Shown here in pieces: positions 1-4,599 of a DNA stretch of 5,470 bases. The translations under genes were made by a program, and so were the position numbers. The notes beneath the pieces were generated by a model. The model was given only the letters and a program-made list of their open reading frames with translations. It did not search any database and was not told where the DNA came from. Within the stretch, counting starts at the first letter, position 1. Each line of letters opens with the position of its first letter. The stretch comes from Paracoccaceae bacterium (lineage in GTDB: Bacteria > Pseudomonadota > Alphaproteobacteria > Rhodobacterales > Rhodobacteraceae), in contig JAOUMG010000175.1 of assembly GCA_029881635.1 (NCBI GenBank), forward strand, positions 1-5,470. Reading direction: 5' to 3'.

Positions 1-636
1 ATGTCCGGGGGTGTTGGCCGCATCATCGTGTCTAATGATTGTGTGGCCGAAGGGGCCGCCTGGCTGGCCGGAATTGAACCACGTTTCGCCGAAGCATTAC
101 ACCTGACCGGCCCATTGCCATTGCGTCTGCGCCCGGATGGGTTTGCAGCACTTCTTGATGCCATCATGGGTCAGCAGGTTTCCGTCGCCTCGGCCCGTGC
201 GATCTGGCAGAGGCTTGAAGCTGCGGGTCTGACACACGAAGAAGCGGTTGCCGTTGCCGAAGAAGAAATGCTTCGTCAATGCGGGCTTAGTCGCCAAAAG
301 ATACGTTATGCCAAGGCGCTGGCTGTTGCCAAAATAGATTACACTGCGCTGCGCGATGAACCTGATGTGAATGTCGTCAGGACATTGACAGAGATCCCAG
401 GTATCGGAAGCTGGACCGCCGAGGTTTATGCGATGCTGTCGCTTGGCCGGGCGAATGTTTTTGCCCCCGGTGATCTGGCCTTGCAGGAAGCCACGCGAAT
501 TCTTTTTGGATTGCCTGAACGTCCGACCGAACGCGAACTACGCGCCATGGCTGAGAATTGGCAGCCATGGCGGTCGGTTGCAGCCAGGTTGCTCTGGGCC
601 TATTACCGCGTGATGAAGAACCGTGAGGGAATCTGA
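1..636 (+). CDS. AlkA-like DNA-3-methyladenine glycosylase (HhH-GPD)
   Basis: Predicted base-excision-repair glycosylase that cleaves the N-glycosidic bond of alkylated bases such as 3-methyladenine, acting on chromosomal DNA in the cytoplasm. The 211-residue protein has the HhH-GPD fold: a conserved helix with IMGQQVSVASA at residues 55-65, the helix-hairpin-helix PGIGSWTA at 133-140, and the catalytic aspartate D158 in VFAPGDLAL, which aligns with the second aspartate of the FLPDD motif in E. coli AlkA. A C-terminal WRSVAARLLW helix (190-199) is also family-typical. It is shorter than E. coli AlkA (about 280 residues) because the N-terminal AlkA domain is missing, as in many alphaproteobacterial homologues. 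The first base of the window is the A of the ATG, so no ribosome binding site can be seen and a slightly longer N-terminus cannot be excluded. The stop overlaps the next start by one base. Confidence 0.92.
   Translation: MSGGVGRIIVSNDCVAEGAAWLAGIEPRFAEALHLTGPLPLRLRPDGFAALLDAIMGQQVSVASARAIWQRLEAAGLTHEEAVAVAEEEMLRQCGLSRQKIRYAKALAVAKIDYTALRDEPDVNVVRTLTEIPGIGSWTAEVYAMLSLGRANVFAPGDLALQEATRILFGLPERPTERELRAMAENWQPWRSVAARLLWAYYRVMKNREGI
625..630 (+). promoter_or_regulatory. Ribosome binding site of the alpha/beta hydrolase gene
   Basis: GAGGGA lies five bases upstream of the ATG at 636, inside the last codons of the glycosylase gene. It supports the start that overlaps the glycosylase stop and fits translational coupling of the two genes. 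Confidence 0.7.
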
Positions 637-1301
637 TGGCGCGTAGTTTGAAATTTGGCCGGAAACCGGCGCGGTCGGGTCAGGCAAGGTCAATCGTGGT
701 CTTTTTGCATGGCTATGGGGCTGATGGCGCGGATCTTCTGGGGCTTGCTGATCCGTTGGCCGAACATTTGCCGGACACGGTTTTCGTGGCGCCCGACGCA
801 CCCGACCGCATCGCTGGGGCGCCTTATGGTTTTCAATGGTTCCCGATACCCTGGCTTGACGGTTCAAGCGAAGCTGCCGCAAAGGCCGGGCTCGAAGTGG
901 CGGCGCTGGATCTGAATGCGTTTCTTGATGCCCGTCTGGCCGACGAAAACCTGGTTCCAAGGCAAATGGCAGTGGTTGGTTTTTCTCAAGGGACGATGAT
1001 AGGCCTGCACGTTCTGCCGCGCCGGGCGGAACCTGTCGCGGGCTTTGTCGGATTTTCCGGCAGGTTGCTGCAACCCGATGCGCTGGCCGTTGAGGCGATC
1101 TCGAAACCTCCGGTACTGCTTGTCCACGGGGACGCCGACCCGGTTGTCCCGTTTGAAGATATGTCGCTGGCAGGTCAGGCCCTGACCGCTGCCGGATTTG
1201 AAACCTACGGCCATGTCATGAAGGGAACCGGCCACGGTATCGCACCCGACGGGCTATCTGTGGCATTGTCGTTTTTACATGACCGTCTGCGCAATGGCTG
1301 A
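636..1301 (+). CDS. Phospholipase/carboxylesterase-family alpha/beta hydrolase
   Basis: Predicted cytosolic serine esterase of the phospholipase/carboxylesterase (Abhydrolase_2, YpfH-like) family, 221 residues, close to the usual length. The oxyanion-hole motif HGYG is at residues 25-28. The nucleophile elbow GFSQG at 115-119 carries Ser117, HGDADPVVP at 164-172 carries the probable catalytic Asp168, and GTGHGI near the C-terminus gives His200, so the catalytic triad is complete. No signal peptide or membrane segment is visible. Family members hydrolyse short-chain esters or thioesters and sometimes lysophospholipids; the true substrate cannot be read from the sequence. The ATG overlaps the stop of the upstream DNA glycosylase (TGATG) and has a good ribosome binding site, so the two genes form an operon. 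Confidence 0.9.
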   Translation: MARSLKFGRKPARSGQARSIVVFLHGYGADGADLLGLADPLAEHLPDTVFVAPDAPDRIAGAPYGFQWFPIPWLDGSSEAAAKAGLEVAALDLNAFLDARLADENLVPRQMAVVGFSQGTMIGLHVLPRRAEPVAGFVGFSGRLLQPDALAVEAISKPPVLLVHGDADPVVPFEDMSLAGQALTAAGFETYGHVMKGTGHGIAPDGLSVALSFLHDRLRNG

Positions 1302-1356
1302 AACCTTAAGTGCCATCTATCGTGACAACGATCCTTCGGTGACTGCCTGAAACCTT
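1298..1356 (+). repeat. Short direct repeat CTGAAACCTT (two copies)
   Basis: The 10-base word CTGAAACCTT occurs at 1298-1307, across the hydrolase stop codon, and again at 1347-1356. The second copy also forms the left arm of the inverted repeat at 1347-1373. It may be chance or the trace of a small local duplication. Confidence 0.4.
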
Positions 1357-1373
1357 TGCATCTAGTGTTTCAG
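1347..1373. repeat. Perfect 7-bp inverted repeat with 13-base loop
   Basis: CTGAAAC (1347-1353) is exactly complementary to GTTTCAG (1367-1373). The hairpin is AT-rich and no T-run follows on either strand, so it is a poor intrinsic terminator. It sits 46 bases after the hydrolase stop and could be a weak terminator, a transcript 3'-end structure or a protein-binding site. Nothing else is recognised between 1302 and about 1420. Confidence 0.35.
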
Positions 1374-1421
1374 ATGTGAAAAGGTGTGAATGCTTTGGCG
1401 TCGGGTGGCACATTGAGGGAC

Positions 1422-1449
1422 TTGCCAGCCGGGAACCGCGATATATAGT
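1422..1449 (+). promoter_or_regulatory. Candidate sigma-70 promoter for the HNH gene
   Basis: TTGCCA (1422-1427, one mismatch to TTGACA) is followed after 16 bases by TATAGT (1444-1449), overlapping TATATA at 1442-1447. Transcription would begin near 1456, giving a leader of about 60 bases before the HNH start at 1517. This is the only AT-rich promoter-like stretch in the gap between the hydrolase and HNH genes. Confidence 0.4.
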
Positions 1450-1506
1450 TATGTCAGTTCACGTGATGGCGGCTGTCGTCGGCGTTGAGAGCTGCGAGGA
1501 CCAGAC

Positions 1507-1510
1507 GGGG
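1507..1510 (+). promoter_or_regulatory. Ribosome binding site deciding the HNH start
   Basis: GGGG at 1507-1510 (in the context GACGGGG) lies six bases before the ATG at 1517. An in-frame TAG at 1511-1513 blocks any longer product. A TTG at 1514 is the only other in-frame start nearby, and its three-base spacing to this site is too short, so ATG 1517 is preferred. Confidence 0.5.
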
Positions 1511-1516
1511 TAGTTG

Positions 1517-2116
1517 ATGCTCGACCGGATCGAAAGCGAAGAGTTCAGGACCGCATTTGTGCGTGAACCGACTGCGCTCAAACATTTCCCGGCGTTGGTA
1601 TTGAATGCGGACTATCAGCCGCTTTCTTACTACCCGCTGTCGCTCTGGCCGTGGCAGGAAGCAATCAAAGCGGTGTTCCTGGAAAGGGTAATGATCCTTG
1701 CGGAATATGATGAGGTGGTCCGCTCTCAACGTGCGGCCATCCGAATACCTTCGGTCGTTGTATTGAAGGACTATGTGAAACCTCAAAAGCGCGTGGCCTT
1801 CACGCGCTTTAATCTTTTCTTGAGGGATGAATTTTGTTGCCAGTATTGCGGCTCGCGCGGTGATCTGACGTTCGACCATGTCCTGCCGCGGTCGCGCGGC
1901 GGTGTTACAAGTTGGGATAACGTCGTTGCGGCCTGTTCACCCTGCAATCTGCGAAAAGGCAACCGGCTATTGCATCAGTCGGGACTGTCCTTGCGCAAAC
2001 GCCCCTATCAGCCATCTGCCGGCGAAATGCGCAATGTCGGGCGGCGGTTTCCTCCGAACTACTTGCACGACAGCTGGGTTGATTTCCTTTATTGGGATGC
2101 CGAGCTGGATGCTTGA
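1517..2116 (+). CDS. Stand-alone HNH endonuclease-family protein
   Basis: A 199-residue protein of the HNH nuclease superfamily that binds one structural zinc. The HNH core lies at about residues 105-150. Two zinc-knuckle pairs are visible, C108-Q-Y-C111 and C140-S-P-C143. They bracket the catalytic beta-beta-alpha-metal fold with FDHVLPRSRGG (D120, H121), the conserved N135 in WDNVV, and CNLRKGN at 143-149. Residues 20-100 form a conserved region of unknown role, with LNADYQPLSYYPLSLW and YVKPQKRVAFTRF. Close relatives appear to be present as single-copy genes across Rhodobacterales and Rhizobiales. No methylase, restriction, toxin-antitoxin or phage gene is adjacent, so a housekeeping DNA-processing role is more likely than restriction, though this is inference. 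A metal-dependent nicking or cleaving activity is predicted; target and pathway are unknown. Translation probably starts at ATG 1517. Confidence 0.88.
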   Translation: MLDRIESEEFRTAFVREPTALKHFPALVLNADYQPLSYYPLSLWPWQEAIKAVFLERVMILAEYDEVVRSQRAAIRIPSVVVLKDYVKPQKRVAFTRFNLFLRDEFCCQYCGSRGDLTFDHVLPRSRGGVTSWDNVVAACSPCNLRKGNRLLHQSGLSLRKRPYQPSAGEMRNVGRRFPPNYLHDSWVDFLYWDAELDA

Positions 2117-2197
2117 ACAAAGCTGCGGCTGAGGACAAGGCAAGCTGCTTTGGACTTTACGTCTGTGCGCCATGCGATATGGTCACAAAGACAACAA

Positions 2198-2202
2198 CGA
2201 GG
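2198..2202 (+). promoter_or_regulatory. Ribosome binding site deciding the agmatinase start
   Basis: CGAGG ends five bases before the ATG at 2208. The alternative in-frame ATG at 2172 would add 12 residues and has no purine-rich site ahead of it, so 2208 is chosen. In the 91-base gap after the HNH gene, TTGGAC (2150-2155) and CGATAT (2175-2180) make only a weak, widely spaced (19-base) promoter candidate. Confidence 0.6.
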
Positions 2203-2207
2203 TCCCC

Positions 2208-3164
2208 ATGTCAGATAAGTTTTTTCACCCGGTGTCGGGGATGGATATGCCGCGCTTTGCAGGCATAGCGACCTTCATGCGCCTACCCCATGTGCCGTTG
2301 GATCACCCGCGGCTGAAGGATGTGCAGATTGGTCTGGTCGGTCTGCCATGGGATGGCGGTACGTCCAACCGACCCGGTCCCCGGCATGGACCGCGCCAGC
2401 TGCGGGATTTTTCCACGATGATCCGGGCTGAGCATCCCGTCAGCCGTCTGCGACCGTTTGAAGCTGCCAATTGCGCCGATCTTGGTGATGTGGGACCGAA
2501 CCCGGTGGATGGGCCGGACACTCTGGCGCGGTTTGAAACCTTTTTTGCAGATCTGAAATCACGCAAGATCCGCCCCCTTTCTGGCGGTGGCGATCATCTT
2601 TGCACGCTGCCCGTCCTGCGCGGGATCGCCCGGGATGAACCTTTGGGACTAATTCATTTCGACAGCCATACCGATCTCTTTCCGGCATATTTCGGCGGCA
2701 AGACCCTGACCCATGGCAACCCCTTCCGCAATGCCGTCGAAGAGGGGCTGCTTGATCCAAAGCGAATGGTACAGGTCGGCATTCGTGGCACGCAATACGA
2801 CAGTGTGGACCGCGATTTTGCCAAGGCACACGGCATTCGCATCATCACGATCGAAGAGTTTTTCGCCCGGGGGATTCCCGATGTCATGGCCGAGGCGCGC
2901 GAAATTGTCGGAACGAAACCGGCATATCTTTCCTACGATATCGACTTTGTCGATCCATCCATAGCCCCCGGAACCGGTACGCCGGAATGGGGTGGCCCGA
3001 ATGCCTATGAGGCAATGCAGGTCGTACGCGAATGTCAGGGGATGAACATCGTTGGGGCCGACCTGGTTGAGGTTTCCCCGCCGGTCGATCCCAGCGGCGG
3101 AACCGCCTGGCTGGGGGTATCGCTGATGTTCGAAATACTCTGCGTGATGGTGACCGCTCTTTAA
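2208..3164 (+). CDS. speB: Agmatinase / ureohydrolase family protein
   Basis: Predicted cytosolic binuclear-manganese amidinohydrolase that releases urea from a guanidino compound; in agmatinase the reaction is agmatine to putrescine plus urea. At 318 residues it has the normal family length. All expected metal ligands are present: H130 in GGGDH, D152, H154 and D156 in HFDSHTD, and D244 and D246 in SYDIDFVDP. The signature SIAPGTGTPEWGG follows at 251-263 and a conserved glutamate E288 is in VEVSPP. Two positions differ from the textbook motifs: L131 follows GGDH where serine is usual, and S153 replaces the alanine of DAHxD. The substrate loop THGNPFR (168-174) does not separate agmatine from guanidinobutyrate or other guanidino acids, so speB is a family-level name. 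The gene follows the HNH gene after 91 bases and converges on a RidA gene. Confidence 0.85.
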   Translation: MSDKFFHPVSGMDMPRFAGIATFMRLPHVPLDHPRLKDVQIGLVGLPWDGGTSNRPGPRHGPRQLRDFSTMIRAEHPVSRLRPFEAANCADLGDVGPNPVDGPDTLARFETFFADLKSRKIRPLSGGGDHLCTLPVLRGIARDEPLGLIHFDSHTDLFPAYFGGKTLTHGNPFRNAVEEGLLDPKRMVQVGIRGTQYDSVDRDFAKAHGIRIITIEEFFARGIPDVMAEAREIVGTKPAYLSYDIDFVDPSIAPGTGTPEWGGPNAYEAMQVVRECQGMNIVGADLVEVSPPVDPSGGTAWLGVSLMFEILCVMVTAL

Positions 3165-3179
3165 AAGAGCCGGTCACCA
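3148..3179. terminator. Hairpin over the agmatinase stop codon, likely bidirectional terminator
   Basis: GGTGACCG plus CTCTT (3149-3161) pairs with AAGAG plus CGGTCACC (3165-3178), with one bulged C at 3170 or 3171, and an extra T-A pair at 3148/3179. The stem has 14 pairs and a three-base loop that is exactly the TAA stop codon (3162-3164). It lies between convergent genes, ten bases from the RidA stop, so it may end transcription from both sides. No T-run follows on either strand, so it is not a textbook intrinsic terminator and may instead protect transcript 3' ends. Confidence 0.6.
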
Positions 3180-3188
3180 AACAGGCCG

Positions 3189-3539
3189 TCACTTTTGCGC
3201 GGCTGTCACGATCACTTCGACCAGATAGTCGGGGGTGGCCAGTTTAGCCTCGCCGGTGGCGCGGGCGGGGGTAGCGCCGGCCGGGACCCAGGCATCCCAA
3301 ACCGCATTCATTTCTGCGAAATCTTTCATGTCTGCCAACCAGATCTGTGCGCGCAGCATATGGTTCTTGTCCGACCCGGCAAGGGCGAGCAACCGGTCGA
3401 CTTCGGCCAGACAGTCGCGGGTCTGCTGGGCAACGGTGCCATCGGGCTTGCCAACCTGCCCGGCCAGATAGACCGTTCCGTTATGGATGACCGCGCCGCT
3501 CATGCGAGCGCCGGTCTCAATTCGTGTAATGTTCGACAT
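3189..3539 (-). CDS. RidA (YjgF/YER057c/UK114) family protein
   Basis: A 116-residue cytosolic protein of the RidA family, whose best-known members form trimers and hydrolyse reactive enamines/imines made by PLP-dependent enzymes, protecting cells from 2-aminoacrylate. Visible family features are YLAGQVG at 24-30, [13 protein letters not shown] at 62-74, and [10 protein letters not shown] at 91-100, where R93 matches the substrate-binding arginine (Arg105 of E. coli RidA). The C-terminal YLVEVIVTA strand contains E107, matching the conserved glutamate. The N-terminus lacks the usual AIGPY-type segment, so this is a divergent subfamily and imine deaminase activity is likely but not assured. 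The start is set by AAGAGGA seven bases upstream; a longer in-frame start 33 bases earlier is less well supported. It lies downstream of tRNA-Gly on the same strand and faces the agmatinase gene, 24 bases between stops. Confidence 0.88.
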   Translation of the reverse strand: MSNITRIETGARMSGAVIHNGTVYLAGQVGKPDGTVAQQTRDCLAEVDRLLALAGSDKNHMLRAQIWLADMKDFAEMNAVWDAWVPAGATPARATGEAKLATPDYLVEVIVTAAQK

Positions 3540-3546
3540 ATTGCGA

Positions 3547-3553
3547 TCCTCTT
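3547..3553 (-). promoter_or_regulatory. Ribosome binding site of the RidA gene
   Basis: On the minus strand AAGAGGA lies seven bases before the ATG at 3539. It is the strongest Shine-Dalgarno match in the window and decides this start over the longer ATG at 3572. Confidence 0.75.
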
Positions 3554-3600
3554 GTGTCAATGCCCACCCCAATATCGGACGCCGAAGAAATCAACCAGCC

Positions 3601-3611
3601 CAAAGAAAAAT
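3601..3611 (-). terminator. T-rich tract directly after tRNA-Gly
   Basis: Immediately 3' of the tRNA CCA the minus strand reads ATTTTTCTTTG. A T-rich stretch right after the stable tRNA fold may release RNA polymerase or guide 3' processing. If it leaks, transcription would continue into the RidA gene, whose start lies 72 bases beyond the tRNA. No convincing separate RidA promoter is seen in that gap. Confidence 0.35.
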
Positions 3612-3685
3612 TGGAGCGGGTGAAGGGAATCGAACCCTCGTATTCAGCTTGGGAAGCTGCTGCTCTACCATTGAGCTACACCCGC
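3612..3685 (-). tRNA. tRNA-Gly, anticodon CCC
   Basis: Complete 74-base tRNA read on the minus strand, decoding GGG. The acceptor stem GCGGGTG pairs with CACCCGC. The D-arm is GCTC-AATGGTA-GAGC, the anticodon loop TTCCCAA has CCC at plus-strand positions 3651-3653, and the T-arm is GAGGG-TTCGATT-CCCTT. The discriminator is T and the CCA end is encoded (plus-strand TGG at 3612-3614). The top pair of the anticodon stem (positions 27/43) is a G-A mismatch, leaving four good pairs. The sequence closely follows E. coli tRNA-Gly(CCC). No duplicated 3' fragment that would mark an integrated element is seen in the window. Confidence 0.97.
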
Positions 3686-3690
3686 ATCGC

Positions 3691-3739
3691 CGGGCATCTG
3701 TGCCGCACCGTGGAAAAACTCACTGGTGTCAGATGCCTG
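3691..3739. repeat. Imperfect inverted repeat upstream of tRNA-Gly
   Basis: GGCATCTG (3693-3700) is perfectly complementary to CAGATGCC (3730-3737), extended outward by one G-T and one C-G pair to 3691/3739. An inner CACC (3706-3709) pairs with GGTG (3725-3728). It lies in the 149-base gap between the divergent tRNA-Gly and dehydrogenase genes. It could be an operator, or a hairpin in the tRNA precursor leader if transcription begins further out: on the minus strand TTGCCA (3774-3779) and TACATC (3751-3756) are spaced 17 bases, a weak promoter candidate. No promoter for the dehydrogenase gene is convincing. Confidence 0.45.
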
Positions 3740-3821
3740 ATTGCGGGAAAGATGTAGCGTTCAGCACGTTATGTGGCAAGAGAGAAGCGGCATGACAGAT
3801 GTGGCGGACCGATTGAATTTT

Positions 3822-3827
3822 GGGGGA
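3822..3827 (+). promoter_or_regulatory. Ribosome binding site of the dehydrogenase gene
   Basis: GGGGGA lies seven bases before the ATG at 3835. An in-frame TGA (3832-3834) directly precedes this ATG, so no upstream start is possible. Confidence 0.5.
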
Positions 3828-3834
3828 TTGGTGA

Positions 3835-4596
3835 ATGCGGCAACGGGTTTTGATCACGGCGGGGGCTGGTGGCATTGGCCGGGCAATGGCGGCGGCTTTT
3901 GCGGCAACGGGCGCGCAGGTCTGGGTGGTTGATGCGGACGAAGCTGCGCTGGCAACCTGTCCGCAGGAATGGTCGCGCGATTTGCTGGATGTGGCGGATG
4001 AAGCGGCTGTGGCGGCGCTGCTTTCGCGGGTCAAAAATCGTTGGGGCGGTTTGGATGTCTTATGTTGCAACGCAGGAATAGCCGGTCCGACCGCATTGAT
4101 CGAAAACGTCAATTTGCAGGATTGGCAGCGCTGCCTTTCGGTCAATCTGGAGGGGGCATTTCTTTTTGCCAAACATTCGGTGCCGATGATGAAATCACAG
4201 CGCTCTGGCGCGATCATCATCACGTCATCGACTGCGGGGCAATACGGGTTTCCCAATCGCGCACCCTATGCCGCGGCAAAATGGGCGATGAACGGTCTGA
4301 TGAAAACACTGGCCATGGAGCTTGGGCCATTCGGTATCCGGGCGAACTCCATTTGCCCCGGAACGGTAGAAGGCCCAAGGATGGAGGCCGTGCTGGCGCG
4401 TGAGGCGGCGATCAAAGGGACCACCCGCGACGCGCTCTACGCAGGTTATGCGGCTGGTACGTCAATGCGCAGTTTTGTGGAGGCCGTTGATGTGGCGAAT
4501 ATGGCGGTCTTTCTAGCCTCCGCCGGTGCGCGGTTCGTGTCCGGTCAGATCATTGCGGTGGACGGCCATACCGAAAACCCCGACCCCAAACTGTGA
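3835..4596 (+). CDS. Short-chain dehydrogenase/reductase (SDR) family oxidoreductase
   Basis: A 253-residue classical SDR, normal for the family, with a single Rossmann fold. The cofactor glycine motif is TAGAGGIG at residues 8-15, with alanine in place of the usual first glycine. D33 in VVDAD at the end of the second strand predicts a preference for NAD(H) over NADP(H). The NAG motif is at 79-81 and N104 is in SVNLEG. The catalytic residues are S132 in ITSSTAG, Y145 and K149 in YAAAK, and CPGTVEGPRM (174-183) follows as expected. The tail FVSGQIIAVDGH (234-245) is the usual C-terminal strand. The substrate, an alcohol or ketone, cannot be assigned. The protein starts directly at the first beta-strand, a few residues shorter than many relatives. 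It diverges from tRNA-Gly and converges on the ZntB-like gene, with three bases between stops. Confidence 0.93.
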   Translation: MRQRVLITAGAGGIGRAMAAAFAATGAQVWVVDADEAALATCPQEWSRDLLDVADEAAVAALLSRVKNRWGGLDVLCCNAGIAGPTALIENVNLQDWQRCLSVNLEGAFLFAKHSVPMMKSQRSGAIIITSSTAGQYGFPNRAPYAAAKWAMNGLMKTLAMELGPFGIRANSICPGTVEGPRMEAVLAREAAIKGTTRDALYAGYAAGTSMRSFVEAVDVANMAVFLASAGARFVSGQIIAVDGHTENPDPKL

Positions 4597-4599
4597 CTG

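Noticed and set aside
538..960. 140-codon minus-strand open frame over the glycosylase/hydrolase junction
   Set aside because: Pro/Arg-rich translation with no domain, mirroring two solid coding genes.
1454..1879. 141-codon minus-strand open frame over the HNH gene and its leader
   Set aside because: No recognisable family and no ribosome binding site; it lies antisense to a well-supported conserved gene.
2118..2152. CAAAGC...GCTTTG inverted repeat and two AAGCTGC copies after the HNH gene as a terminator
   Set aside because: Only six pairs around a 23-base loop with no following T-run; too weak to call.
3540..3611. Promoter for RidA on the minus strand (TTGATT ... TATTGG)
   Set aside because: The spacer is only 14 bases and the -10 match is poor.
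3195..3623. 142-codon plus-strand open frame running through the RidA gene into the tRNA
   Set aside because: It is antisense to RidA, overlaps the tRNA 3' end, and its composition reflects the codon bias of the opposite strand.
3612..3685. tRNA-Gly as an attachment site of an integrated element
   Set aside because: No integrase gene and no repeat of the tRNA 3' end in the window; the flanks are housekeeping genes.
3741..3932. Plus-strand frame with an ATG at 3792 (MTDVADRLNFGG...) that might be the real SDR N-terminus joined by a frameshift
   Set aside because: Removing one base from the G-run at 3822-3826 brings the frame straight into the TGA at 3832-3834, and the SDR frame already starts correctly with its own ribosome binding site.
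3729..4256. 175-codon minus-strand open frame over the SDR gene
   Set aside because: Low-complexity Ala/Ser-rich product with no motifs, opposite a complete SDR with all catalytic residues.
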